Assembly: GCF_900096995.1 (NCBI RefSeq)
Contig: NZ_OANT01000003.1
Span: forward strand, 344,631 to 408,630
DNA from: Acinetobacter puyangensis
Lineage (GTDB): Bacteria > Pseudomonadota > Gammaproteobacteria > Pseudomonadales > Moraxellaceae
Direction of reading: 5' to 3'
DNA: 64,000 nucleotides
Numbering within the stretch: the first letter of the stretch is position 1; each line of letters begins with the position of its first letter. This document shows, in pieces, positions 35,158 through 44,010 of the stretch. Below the pieces are notes generated by a model that worked only from the letters and a program-made list of their open reading frames with translations, was not told the DNA's origin and searched no databases. A program made the translations under genes and the position numbers.

Positions 35158-38100
35158 ATGAGCACTTTTTTTAAAAAACCGAAACAATTGATTTTTAAAC
35201 AGTTGAGTATCAGTATCTCACTTGCAATCGCATCTTCTGTGTTGGTTTTGCCTACACATGCGGCAGATAGCTCAACAGCAATAAATTACCAGATTCAACA
35301 AGGGAGTTTGACGGATGCGCTAAATGCAGTGGCACAGCGGGGCAATGTTAGCTTGCTATTAGATACCGCTAAAACCAATACTTATCAAGTTGAGGCTCTA
35401 TCTGGGCAATATACAGTCGATCAGGCTTTACAGGCATTATTAAGCAATACGCCATTTCAGATCCATAAAACACCGGCGGGCTATATTGTGCAGGAAGCAC
35501 CAGCCGGTGCTGTACAACAAAATAGCACGACAAATCCTGTTTTAGCGCAAGCAAATCAAACTGCCGAGAATAATAACAATATTACAGAACAGCAAGAGAT
35601 TCAGCGCATACAACAAGAAGCAGTACAGCTTGCACCTTTAACCGTATATGGTGATAAAGACCGTGATACCCAAGGCTATGATGATGTTTATGATAAAAAC
35701 TACAGTACTGTCTATGCCGGTAAGGATTTAATCGAACGTTTTAAAGGCACCACACCCTCGGATTTATTTAAGGGCATGTCCAATGTCTATAGTGGTGATG
35801 CTCGTAACAGTGGCGCACTTGATCCGAATATCCGGGGGATGCAAGGACAAGGTCGTGTACCTGTAACCATTGATGGCACAGAGCAATCTTTAACCGTATG
35901 GCGTGGATATGGTGGTGCTAATAGCCGTAGTTATATTGATCCAAATTTGATTAGTTCGATTGCGGTGGTAAAAGGTGCTTCTCTAGACAGCGAAGTAAAA
36001 ACCGGGATTGCCGGTGGGGTAGCAGCAACCACCTTGCAGATCGATGATATTGTACGACCAGGACAAAAATATGGCGCAGAAATAAAAATAGAAGGTGCCA
36101 CCAATAGCGTTAAAGAACGAGTACCAACGTCTTATACCGGACAGGACTATCGAGATGTACTAGATACACTTGGTATGGATAGCTGGAGCGTAACTGGATT
36201 CAATGATCCATTAAGTATGATAACGCCTAAAAGCAGTGATGATAATAAACTAAGTAACTGGGATGACAAGGCATTACGAATTGCAGTGGGAACTAAGCAG
36301 GAGTATTTTGATCTATTGGCAGCCTATGCTTACCGTAGCCGGGGCAATTATTTTGCTGGTAAAAAGGGCAGTGATTTTTATACTACTGATGATGGTACAC
36401 GTCGAGATATTAGTAGTAGTACTGGTTTAGTACCCTATATGGCGACGGTATATGTTCCTGGTGGGGAAGTGACCAATACCTCGAACTGGATGGAATCTTA
36501 TTTACTAAAAGGAACTTGGCGCCCCACCGATGATCAGGCATTACAATTGACCTATCGGGATAGTACTACCATCTATGGTGAAATCATGCCATCTCGAATT
36601 AGTTTATCTGATGATGGATTGTTACCACAATGGCCCTTAAGTAAAGTAGATACCAAAGCTTATAGTTTGGAGTATAAATATAATCCAGAAGATAATCGCT
36701 GGATTAATTTAAAACTCAACCTTTGGCAGAATGATACTGTTTCTGAAACCTATACTACAGGTGGGTTTATTAACTATGTCAAATTGGATGGTATCTACAC
36801 TTATTGTCATCCAGATACAGCGAATTTAACCGCGACACAGGTTGCAACGTATGCTCTTTTATGTCGTACTTATCAGGCGAGAGGATATGATCGGGATTTA
36901 AATAATTCTTATATTTTAAAAAATACGGCTTATAGCTATGCCGAGAATACTCGTAAAGGTGCAAGCCTTAGCAATAAGTTTGAATTATTATCTAATTTGG
37001 GATTAACAGTTGGTGCAGATTTAACTCGTGAAAAACTGGAAACAACTGATGAATATGTCAATGATAGTACCGGAGCCGGTGCAGGATATCGTTCATTACC
37101 ACGTGCAGGTAGACGCTCAGAAAATCAATACTGGTTTAATTTTGACTGGCAACCAACCTCATGGTTAAGCCTGACTGCCGGGGCAAAATCTACCTCTTAT
37201 TGGTCATTTGATGATTATTTAAATGAGTCGACAGGCGGCACTTCAACCATTATTAAAGAAATTGGTAAAGATTTAAGTTATACTGTTGATGTCGATAATT
37301 ATACACAAGAAATGTATGATACAGAATATAACTATTATACAGGAATGATGGAAAAATACCCTGGTGTTTCGACTTATAGATCTAGGCGAAATGAGCTAGC
37401 TAATAAGTTGGGAACATCGACAACTGTAACATATCATTATAATTGGTATGCAGATCCGGTTACCGGTAAATATAGTGCAGAAAATAATCCTTTACTTAAT
37501 GGTACTATTGATATTAGTAATGAAAATATTACAACCAATGTAAATGGTGGCCCTACAATGGGTTATAGCTCAATTACGGAAACCGTTACGGAACAAGTTA
37601 AAAAGGAAAAAGATCGGACAAACTGGGCGCCATCATTTTCTGCTGCGTTTAAACTTAATCAAAACAATCGGTTTTATATTAATTATAGCGAAGCTTATCG
37701 CCTTCCAAGTCTGTTTGAAACTACCTTGGGTTTTTCTGCTTCGCAATCTGGTTACGATCTGGAACCGGAACATGCACATAACTGGGAATTGGCCTATGTC
37801 TATAATCTCAAAGAGCGATTAAAGTTGGAAAAGGGACAAGCTGATATCAAACTGGCTTATTTCCGTAATAAAACTGAAAATGTAATTGAACGAAATTATA
37901 TATTGGTATTTTCTAATGTAGATCAGCAAAAGATTGCCGGTTTTGAACTTTCCGGTCGTTATGATAATGGCAAGTATTTTGGTGATTTATCTTTAGTTTG
38001 GAACAAACAAAATCAGGTTTGTGATGAAACATCTGTATTGTTAAATAGTTATAATGCATTGGGTTATACCAAAGCTGCTAGTAATTGTGTTGATTATGGT

Positions 38101-38451
38101 TTTTCTGCTGGTTACTTAATAAATATGGCTTTGCCGGAATATCAGGCGAATTTAACCCTAGGTACCCGTCTATTTGATCAAAAGCTGGAATTAGGCACGC
38201 GTATTACTTATTTTGAAGGTTTTAAAAATCCTTATATTGGAGTGACAAATGCAGCATGGTTTAATGCACCATTGCAATGGGATGATACTTGGGTAGTGGA
38301 TGCCTATGCTAATTATAAATATAACGATCATTTAAGTTTGGACTTTGTTGGCACTAATCTAGGCAACCGCTATTATCTCGATCCGATTAGTCGATCTGCT
38401 GTTCCGGCACCGGGACGTACCTTTAAACTTGCGCTTACTTATACTTTTTAA
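35158..38451 (+). CDS. hphR: TonB-dependent receptor with STN signalling domain, hemophilin receptor HphR-like
   Basis: 1097 residues. Signal peptide ends THA-A (~35); residues ~43-112 are an STN (secretin/TonB N-terminal) signalling domain; a TonB-box-like segment LAPLTVYG (158-165) precedes the plug (~175-290) and a long barrel that ends FKLALTYTF. Large inserts, e.g. between 'ETYTTGG' and 'QPTSWL' and a stretch rich in Tyr/Thr/Asn around residues 710-830, make it longer than typical (700-900) receptors. Next to hphA, hsmA, fecIR and hemO it fits the role of receptor delivering heme from hemophilin. The start ATG follows GGAATGGGG; an earlier TTG is rejected because it lies over the Fur box. 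Confidence 0.85.
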   Translation: MSTFFKKPKQLIFKQLSISISLAIASSVLVLPTHAADSSTAINYQIQQGSLTDALNAVAQRGNVSLLLDTAKTNTYQVEALSGQYTVDQALQALLSNTPFQIHKTPAGYIVQEAPAGAVQQNSTTNPVLAQANQTAENNNNITEQQEIQRIQQEAVQLAPLTVYGDKDRDTQGYDDVYDKNYSTVYAGKDLIERFKGTTPSDLFKGMSNVYSGDARNSGALDPNIRGMQGQGRVPVTIDGTEQSLTVWRGYGGANSRSYIDPNLISSIAVVKGASLDSEVKTGIAGGVAATTLQIDDIVRPGQKYGAEIKIEGATNSVKERVPTSYTGQDYRDVLDTLGMDSWSVTGFNDPLSMITPKSSDDNKLSNWDDKALRIAVGTKQEYFDLLAAYAYRSRGNYFAGKKGSDFYTTDDGTRRDISSSTGLVPYMATVYVPGGEVTNTSNWMESYLLKGTWRPTDDQALQLTYRDSTTIYGEIMPSRISLSDDGLLPQWPLSKVDTKAYSLEYKYNPEDNRWINLKLNLWQNDTVSETYTTGGFINYVKLDGIYTYCHPDTANLTATQVATYALLCRTYQARGYDRDLNNSYILKNTAYSYAENTRKGASLSNKFELLSNLGLTVGADLTREKLETTDEYVNDSTGAGAGYRSLPRAGRRSENQYWFNFDWQPTSWLSLTAGAKSTSYWSFDDYLNESTGGTSTIIKEIGKDLSYTVDVDNYTQEMYDTEYNYYTGMMEKYPGVSTYRSRRNELANKLGTSTTVTYHYNWYADPVTGKYSAENNPLLNGTIDISNENITTNVNGGPTMGYSSITETVTEQVKKEKDRTNWAPSFSAAFKLNQNNRFYINYSEAYRLPSLFETTLGFSASQSGYDLEPEHAHNWELAYVYNLKERLKLEKGQADIKLAYFRNKTENVIERNYILVFSNVDQQKIAGFELSGRYDNGKYFGDLSLVWNKQNQVCDETSVLLNSYNALGYTKAASNCVDYGFSAGYLINMALPEYQANLTLGTRLFDQKLELGTRITYFEGFKNPYIGVTNAAWFNAPLQWDDTWVVDAYANYKYNDHLSLDFVGTNLGNRYYLDPISRSAVPAPGRTFKLALTYTF

Positions 38452-39119
38452 TGGAGCATAGCTTATCGAAAATAGAGATATCATTGTAATATATTAGAAT
38501 TATTGCTGTATTAATCTTATTATTGATTGATAATAAGCTGTTGCATTTTATTCTAAATTTTTTATTATATTTTAGATTGATGTAATTATTAATAATTGCA
38601 TCGATATTTTTTATTTTATTTTAATAGGTTTATTTTAATGTGGTTGTGGTTATATTTTGTTTCAATTATTTAAGTTGTTGATTTACTGTTAATTTAATAT
38701 TTTAAATATAAAATTAATGGTATGGGGCTATTTTGTAATGGAATGTGTGATGGATTTATCTTTTATTATCTATAGATAAAGTTGATATAAGTTAAGTAAA
38801 AAATAAATATAAAAATGTCTTGATATTGTCATTATTATTTTATATCTTGAATAGGCGGGTTAATCTTATAAAAGAGATCAATCTGTAGGCTGCAAAATGT
38901 AAAAATTGATATATTAAGATTTTATCCTGATATGTCGATATAACGGGTGATTGTCGTTGTTATAAATAATCATCTTATCCCTGATAAAATAAAATGTTGT
39001 TTTCCATTTACACACTATAGATAGAAATGAGAAAAACATAGCATTTTATTTAAATAAGAATTACTAAGTTTATCATTATGATTTCTTGGTAAATTTTAAT
39101 GAAATAAGAGGAAATACTC
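38452..39119. other. Long AT-rich gap between hphR and hphA
   Basis: 668 bp, no reading frame supported. It holds an AT-rich hairpin CTTATTAT-TGATTG-ATAATAAG (38516-38537), a Fur-like half site ATAATCATCTTAT (38966-38985), and the leader of hphA. It is probably where hphA's own promoter lies; which base is the start of transcription cannot be read from the sequence. Confidence 0.6.
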
Positions 39120-39932
39120 ATGAAATTAAATCAAATTGCGTTTGCCCTAGTTGCGACACTAGGCATTATTGGTTCTGCGCACGCTGCAATTGGTTCTGGT
39201 CAAAGTTATGGTGGTTCAGATGGTGATGGTTTATTAAAACTATCTTCTACAGAGGTTAAAGCAGGTGTAGATGGTGCAGTAGTTACTACATCAAGTCCTA
39301 CTGGTGGTTATGCAGATTTTGATCATCTAAAAACTTATATTAATTTAGGTTTAGCTGGTTCACATAACACCACGACTGATGTTTATCATTTTGCAGGAAG
39401 TGATCTTGCGTGGGTAAGTGCGCTTGGAGCACCAGATCATACTGGTTTAGGTGTGTGGGACTTTAAACAAGTGGGTGGTGAAGATATCTATTTTGGTAAC
39501 TGGGCTAAAGAAGTAGGTACAACTGGTGTGGCTGACTCTTCAACTCATACAGTATTCTATATTGGTGACAATGTGGATAGTGCAATTAGTTCTGCCAACT
39601 ATGGTGTAACTGCCAACTATACTGTTTCCGGTTTAAATAACGGCGATTACTATAGTGGTAATTATGCAGCTACCTTCGGTGCTACAGCTACAGGCACTGG
39701 TACGTTAACCGGTACTTTAACTGATGGTACCAGTACCTTTAATGTCGGTACTGCAACCATTGACAATGCGACAGCAGCGATTAGTGGTTCCGATGCATCA
39801 TGGACCGGCGGTAAAACGGCTTCTGGTGGTGTGGTTTCTGGTAGCTTCTTCAATACACAAGCACAACTGGCCGGTATTGCTAAATTTGCCGACCGTTCTT
39901 ATGACATCGCCTTTGGTGGTGTAAGACAATAA
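39120..39932 (+). CDS. hphA: Hemophilin-like secreted hemophore HphA
   Basis: 270 residues. Signal peptide MKLNQIAFALVATLGIIGSA-HA, then a Gly/Thr/Ser-rich N-terminal 'handle' (~26-155) with His69, His82, His90, His107 and His143 as possible heme ligands, and a C-terminal beta-barrel (~160-270) ending DIAFGGVRQ, the small eight-stranded barrel that Slam translocators recognise. Order with the next gene and with hphR matches the published Acinetobacter hemophilin locus. It should be exported across the outer membrane and bind heme. RBS AAGAGGAAA is strong. Which His is the ligand is not certain. Confidence 0.83.
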   Translation: MKLNQIAFALVATLGIIGSAHAAIGSGQSYGGSDGDGLLKLSSTEVKAGVDGAVVTTSSPTGGYADFDHLKTYINLGLAGSHNTTTDVYHFAGSDLAWVSALGAPDHTGLGVWDFKQVGGEDIYFGNWAKEVGTTGVADSSTHTVFYIGDNVDSAISSANYGVTANYTVSGLNNGDYYSGNYAATFGATATGTGTLTGTLTDGTSTFNVGTATIDNATAAISGSDASWTGGKTASGGVVSGSFFNTQAQLAGIAKFADRSYDIAFGGVRQ

Positions 39933-39943
39933 TTTATATTAAG

Positions 39944-39977
39944 GAAAGACTTGCTTTGGCAGGTCTTTCTTTTTGAT
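39944..39977 (+). terminator. Intra-operon terminator/attenuator between hphA and hsmA
   Basis: GAAAGACTTGC-TTTG-GCAGGTCTTTC, 11-bp stem with one G-T wobble, followed by TTTTTGATTTTTT. It would allow more hphA than hsmA mRNA, sensible for a secreted protein and its translocator. Confidence 0.85.
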
Positions 39978-40004
39978 TTTTTATTTTGCTACCGGTATCT
40001 ATTA

Positions 40005-41516
40005 ATGAAAAAAACATTTTTGTTCTGTACATTATTATCGATCCAGCATTTTGTCTATGCTGCCGACAACGATACCCAGTTACGTCTAAATCAGGATATT
40101 CAGCAACAACAATTACAGCGTGAACAAAACATAAAAGCATTAAGAAAACAGGATACAGCTGAATTACCTTCAATCATTATTAATGGGGAATCGATTAAGG
40201 TTGGAGAAAGTCTTGAAGATATCGGACGTGCATTATATTTATCAGTTATGCAAAATCAATGGCAAGCCGTAACAATTTATCTGGATGCCTATTTAAAACT
40301 GCAAGGTTACGATCAATCGTTGGTATTATTTGCACAAGGTGCATTGGCGAGGGTGAAAGGGAATGCCAAACAAGCCGAACAAGATTTTAAGCAGGCACTC
40401 GAATTACAACCGCAAAATCAGATTATCAAGCTGGAATTGGCACGGGTATTGACAGAACAACAAAAAAATAAGGAAGCCAAACAGGTATTTCAACAAGTAA
40501 AAGATCATTTGGTAACATCTACCGATCGTACAGCACAAAATATTGTTAAAAATGTTGATGCGTATTTAAATGGATTAAAACAACGCGATGCATGGCAAGG
40601 GTCTATTGCTTTTGGTGGACGCTACGCAACTAATCTAAATAATTCGGCAGAGTATAATAATACCATTATTTGGTATGCAGCTGATGAGAATGGTGATTAT
40701 AAGCTTGATGAGGATGGCAATAAAATCTTTGTTGCTGAAGAAAATCAGAGTAGTCCTGATCCGATTAATGTAACAGGACTGGATTATGAAGCAACCTTAA
40801 GTAAACGCTGGTCGCTTTCCGGCAATCATGGTGTTTCATTTCGGGGGCTAGGCTATGGACAGGTTTATCCGAATGAATGGGATTATAACGAACTCACCTT
40901 TAACTTTAATGCCGGTTATAGCTATCAGGATCAGAAAAACCAGATATTATTTGCTCCGGTATTTGAGCATAAATATTTTGGTCATGATCCTTATTATAAT
41001 GCGTGGGGTGGACGGGCAGAATGGATGCGATTTATTGGTCAGGACAAAGCATTCAAGCTAGAAACAGAAATCAAGGATTTTAACTATTCAAATTACACCA
41101 CGCAAAATGGTGTGGAATATTCGGCTTTTTCTACATTTTGGAAAATCTTGCCCAAGCAGTGGAGTTTGAATGCTGGGCTGGATTATGTCGATCATAATAC
41201 CGAAGAACAATATTATACTGCTTATGAACAACAAGGTCTAAGACTAGGTGTCACCAAACAATTTAATGCCGGCTTTAATGCCTCACTTACCAATTCATAT
41301 CGTTGGCGACAATATGATAAATATGTTGCAGTTTTTGGAACTAGACGCCATGATTTTGAACAAAGTTATAATTTAATTGTTTCTGCACCTAGATGGCAAT
41401 TTTATGGTTTAACTCCAACATTAAATTATCGCTATATTCATAATAAAAGTAATGTAGAAAGATATTATAGTTTTGATAAACATAATATTAGTTTAAAACT
41501 GGAGCATCGGTTTTAA
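40005..41516 (+). CDS. hsmA: Slam-family (type XI) secretion translocator HsmA-like
   Basis: 503 residues, typical of Slam (DUF560) proteins. Signal peptide, periplasmic TPR-like domain (~50-190: 'LVLFAQGALARVKGNAKQAEQ', 'IIKLELARVLTEQQKNKEAK'), then an outer-membrane barrel of about 14 strands (~205-503) ending LKLEHRF. Slam proteins help surface or secreted lipoprotein/barrel cargo cross the outer membrane; the adjacent hphA gene is the cargo. The start ATG is 18 codons downstream of the earliest possible start. In Acinetobacter this protein is HsmA, the hemophilin secretion modulator. Confidence 0.9.
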   Translation: MKKTFLFCTLLSIQHFVYAADNDTQLRLNQDIQQQQLQREQNIKALRKQDTAELPSIIINGESIKVGESLEDIGRALYLSVMQNQWQAVTIYLDAYLKLQGYDQSLVLFAQGALARVKGNAKQAEQDFKQALELQPQNQIIKLELARVLTEQQKNKEAKQVFQQVKDHLVTSTDRTAQNIVKNVDAYLNGLKQRDAWQGSIAFGGRYATNLNNSAEYNNTIIWYAADENGDYKLDEDGNKIFVAEENQSSPDPINVTGLDYEATLSKRWSLSGNHGVSFRGLGYGQVYPNEWDYNELTFNFNAGYSYQDQKNQILFAPVFEHKYFGHDPYYNAWGGRAEWMRFIGQDKAFKLETEIKDFNYSNYTTQNGVEYSAFSTFWKILPKQWSLNAGLDYVDHNTEEQYYTAYEQQGLRLGVTKQFNAGFNASLTNSYRWRQYDKYVAVFGTRRHDFEQSYNLIVSAPRWQFYGLTPTLNYRYIHNKSNVERYYSFDKHNISLKLEHRF

Positions 41517-41524
41517 AGATAAAT

Positions 41525-41562
41525 GCAATAAAAATCCGGGAGTAAAAATATCCGCCCCGGAT
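41525..41562 (-). terminator. Terminator of the Q/N-rich gene
   Basis: Reading the minus strand: ATCCGGG...CCCGGAT stem, then TTTTTATTGC. It ends the minus-strand transcript and would also separate it from hsmA. No other terminator for hsmA is seen. Confidence 0.75.
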
Positions 41563-41597
41563 CTTTGGGATGTCAACATATTAAATAATCAGCTTAC

Positions 41598-41798
41598 TTA
41601 ACGCTGTTGATTATTTTCATTTTGTTGATCAGGATTTTTTGGGTTTTGACCAGTCTGGTTTTGATTCGAATCTTTTTGATTTGAACCCGGTTGAGAGCGT
41701 TGATCATTTTGTTGCTGCTGCTGATTACGCTGCTGGTCATTTTGCTGTTGTTGGTTACCATTTTGCTGGTTACGTTGTTGATCGTTTTGATTAGCCAT
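41598..41798 (-). CDS. Q/N-rich intrinsically disordered microprotein (66 aa)
   Basis: 66 residues, about two thirds Gln/Asn/Pro/Arg/Ser/Asp, e.g. MANQNDQQRNQQNGNQQQQ and ending ENNQQR. It has no hydrophobic core, signal peptide or known domain. A good ribosome-binding site (TGAGGTAAAG before ATG) and its own terminator argue for expression. It lies in the middle of the heme locus, opposite to hphA-hsmA and collinear with fecIR. Function unknown; it may be a stress or phase-separating protein. Confidence 0.6.
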   Translation of the reverse strand: MANQNDQQRNQQNGNQQQQNDQQRNQQQQQNDQRSQPGSNQKDSNQNQTGQNPKNPDQQNENNQQR

Positions 41799-42170
41799 GA
41801 TTCTTTACCTCAGATGTTATTAAAATTAATGACCTGATCTAAATCCATAGAGAATTTATCAGATGTATTCATTCAAACATAGATTCTGGCGCAATAGTTA
41901 ATGTATGCTGTTAGCGAATATTTAATTGTAAAGCTTATAATTTAAGGCATTGAATTTAAATATAGTATTTTAATTTAAAACTTACATAAATAACAAAGCA
42001 TAATAATTATTACCCTTAGGTGCAACAATTAAAAATAATTATCCGAATTTTATTGAGTAGATTTAATTAAAAATATTTATCTATTTTTTTAATATATATT
42101 TCTTATATTATTGGTTGACTAAAAATAATAGTTTTTATCAATAAATTATTTTTTATTAAATTCTAATATT
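41799..42170. other. AT-rich gap between the Q/N-rich gene and fecR
   Basis: 372 bp of strongly AT-rich sequence. I see the ribosome-binding site of the Q/N-rich gene at its left edge and runs of A/T, and nothing else recognisable. Confidence 0.5.
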
Positions 42171-43190
42171 TTACTCGCTCAGATTTTTAATTCTTGCATA
42201 AGTGACAAATTTACCTACTTGAATAAAGTCGATTTGGGGATATTGTGTTTTAAGTAAGCGCAATGTTGCATTTAAATCCTGTTGGGTATTGATAACACCA
42301 GTAACTTTAATCTCGCTTAAACTGTCCTGATCAAAAATAATATAGCTGTCGTAGTAGGCATTTAAGCGTGACAATAAATCCGAAAGCGGTAAGTCATTGG
42401 CTAGAATCTGGTGCTGTTGCCAAGCTATTTTTACCGATGCAGGATTGATGTGTTCAACTTTACCCAGACCTTGTTGATTGATATTGATTTGTTCGCCCAT
42501 CGCAACGACTTGTGATGGCGGTCGCTGTAAGGCTGGAAGCGAGCTGTGATGTGCAGATACTTTGACTTTTGAATGTAACATGCTTAGGGTACTGCTGGTC
42601 GGATAACGATTCACAATAAATTGTGTACCCAATGCTTGAAAATCCGCTTGTGTTGTTTGCACGACTAATGGACGGGTCGCATCTTTGGCCACATCAATAT
42701 AGAGATCGCCTTGAATTAGATGAATGCGACGTTCTGTGCTCGTATAATCAAGTTTAATCGCAGATTTTGCACTTAAGGTAATGCTTGAACCATCCGGTAA
42801 CGTTAAATTTCTACTCTCTGCAATGCCGGTTCTATAGTCGGCAGTATAATATTGCAGTGGAAAATAAGCATAAAACAGATAACCAAGGCAGCTGATTCCA
42901 GCCAGAATAAAGGTGGTCTTACTTAAAATTTCTAAAATATTCGGTTGTTCTTTTTCGATTGCATCAAAGGTGTATTGTATTGTCTGGGCATTAATAGAAT
43001 GTTGATGCGGTAAATTTTGCATTTCTGTATTAAAGTTTTTGAGTGCTTCAAAATGATGTACATGTTCTGGATGTTCAGCTTTCCATTGCTCAAATTCTTG
43101 TTGTATCTGTAGGCGTTCAACTGGATCATCGCAATTGAGGCGAATGACCCATAAGGCGATGTCTCTTTGTATATTTTGATCATGCCCCAT
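42171..43190 (-). CDS. FecR-like anti-sigma/signal-transducing protein
   Basis: 339 residues. N-terminal DUF4880-like cytoplasmic segment ('ALWVIRLNCDDPVERLQIQQEF'), a membrane helix (~95-115: 'FILAGISCLGYLFYAYFPLQY'), then the FecR periplasmic domain ('TLPDGSSITLSAKSAIKLDY'; 'RRIHLIQGDLYIDVAKDA') and a C-terminal STN-like domain ('LANDLPLSDLLSRLNAYYDS'). It senses the receptor's STN domain and controls the sigma factor encoded upstream. It overlaps fecI by 11 bp; both are on the strand opposite to hphR. Confidence 0.9.
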   Translation of the reverse strand: MGHDQNIQRDIALWVIRLNCDDPVERLQIQQEFEQWKAEHPEHVHHFEALKNFNTEMQNLPHQHSINAQTIQYTFDAIEKEQPNILEILSKTTFILAGISCLGYLFYAYFPLQYYTADYRTGIAESRNLTLPDGSSITLSAKSAIKLDYTSTERRIHLIQGDLYIDVAKDATRPLVVQTTQADFQALGTQFIVNRYPTSSTLSMLHSKVKVSAHHSSLPALQRPPSQVVAMGEQININQQGLGKVEHINPASVKIAWQQHQILANDLPLSDLLSRLNAYYDSYIIFDQDSLSEIKVTGVINTQQDLNATLRLLKTQYPQIDFIQVGKFVTYARIKNLSE

Positions 43191-43734
43191 AGCGATTTAA
43201 CTCGGCATTGATTCTGTCACGTGCTTCGTAGCACAGGCTGAGACAATCTGCCAAATAACCCTGTATGCTGCGCAGGGAATGATTCATCATGTTGGCAATT
43301 TCTGTTTGACTGTAGCCTTCAAAATAATACATTACGAATGCCTGTCTTGCCTTGGCATGCGTTTGATCTAGTGCAACAGAGAGAAAATCTAATATCTGAA
43401 CCACATCTTCAATGGCATTTTCCGGTAGAGCTTCTTCATCAATCAGCATTTGTTCACAGAGAGAATCTAAATAGCTCTTTTCAATGATATAGCGTCGATG
43501 TTGGTCAATTAGCACATGTTTGGCAATATTGACTAGATATGCTCTAGGTTCTTGTATTGCCGTAATTTTTTGTTTTGCTTGTAACAGTCGTAGGAATGTA
43601 TCCTGTACGATATCTGCTGCACTTAATGGATAATTAATACGATATTTTAACCATTGTAAAAGCCAGTCATGATGTTTGAAATACATTTCACTGATGAGAT
43701 GTTGCTGTGCTTTCGATGAAGTGGAGGAGGTCAT
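43180..43734 (-). CDS. FecI-like ECF sigma factor
   Basis: 184 residues, a group IV sigma factor. Region 2 (~20-80: 'RINYPLSAADIVQDTFLRLLQAK', 'EPRAYLVNIAKHVLIDQHRR') and region 4 (~125-175: 'ARQAFVMYYFEGYSQTEIANMM'), both intact. FecI-type sigma factors transcribe receptor genes when the ligand-bound receptor signals through FecR. The start MTSSTSS is favoured because AGGTAATGTT lies just before it; an ATG seven codons upstream is also in frame. A Fur-like box overlaps the region immediately upstream. Confidence 0.9.
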   Translation of the reverse strand: MTSSTSSKAQQHLISEMYFKHHDWLLQWLKYRINYPLSAADIVQDTFLRLLQAKQKITAIQEPRAYLVNIAKHVLIDQHRRYIIEKSYLDSLCEQMLIDEEALPENAIEDVVQILDFLSVALDQTHAKARQAFVMYYFEGYSQTEIANMMNHSLRSIQGYLADCLSLCYEARDRINAELNRYGA

Positions 43735-43754
43735 AACATTACCTGCACAGTTCA

Positions 43755-43776
43755 AATAAGAATGATTATCTTTTAA
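43755..43776 (-). promoter_or_regulatory. Fur-box-like site before fecI
   Basis: AATAAGAATGATTATCTTTTAA on the plus strand; the minus-strand form contains GATAATCATTCTTATT. 12 of 19 consensus positions match. It shares TAATCATTCTTATT, 14 bp, with the site before tonB in mirror orientation. Confidence 0.65.
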
Positions 43777-43911
43777 ATTGAAAAGAAATGCAATGCATTA
43801 AAATGATATTACAAATGAAAAAAATGATTAAGAAATAAATTTCACTATTTTTTTGCGTATTTTGCCGCGTTCATTCGTCAAACTTAATGAAGACAGTTGA
43901 TTCTTTGATGA

Positions 43912-43932
43912 AGTTAATCATTCTTATTCACT
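43912..43932 (+). promoter_or_regulatory. Fur-box-like site before the second tonB
   Basis: AGTTAATCATTCTTATTCAC contains the same 14-bp block as the site before fecI but on the other strand, about 145 bp away, giving a symmetric divergent control region. Confidence 0.6.
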
Positions 43933-44010
43933 TTTTATTCTATGGCAGAGTGAATTGTATTTTAACTTTTTGTTGATTGTTATGCGCATTTGGGAAGGTT
44001 ACGTTTATTC

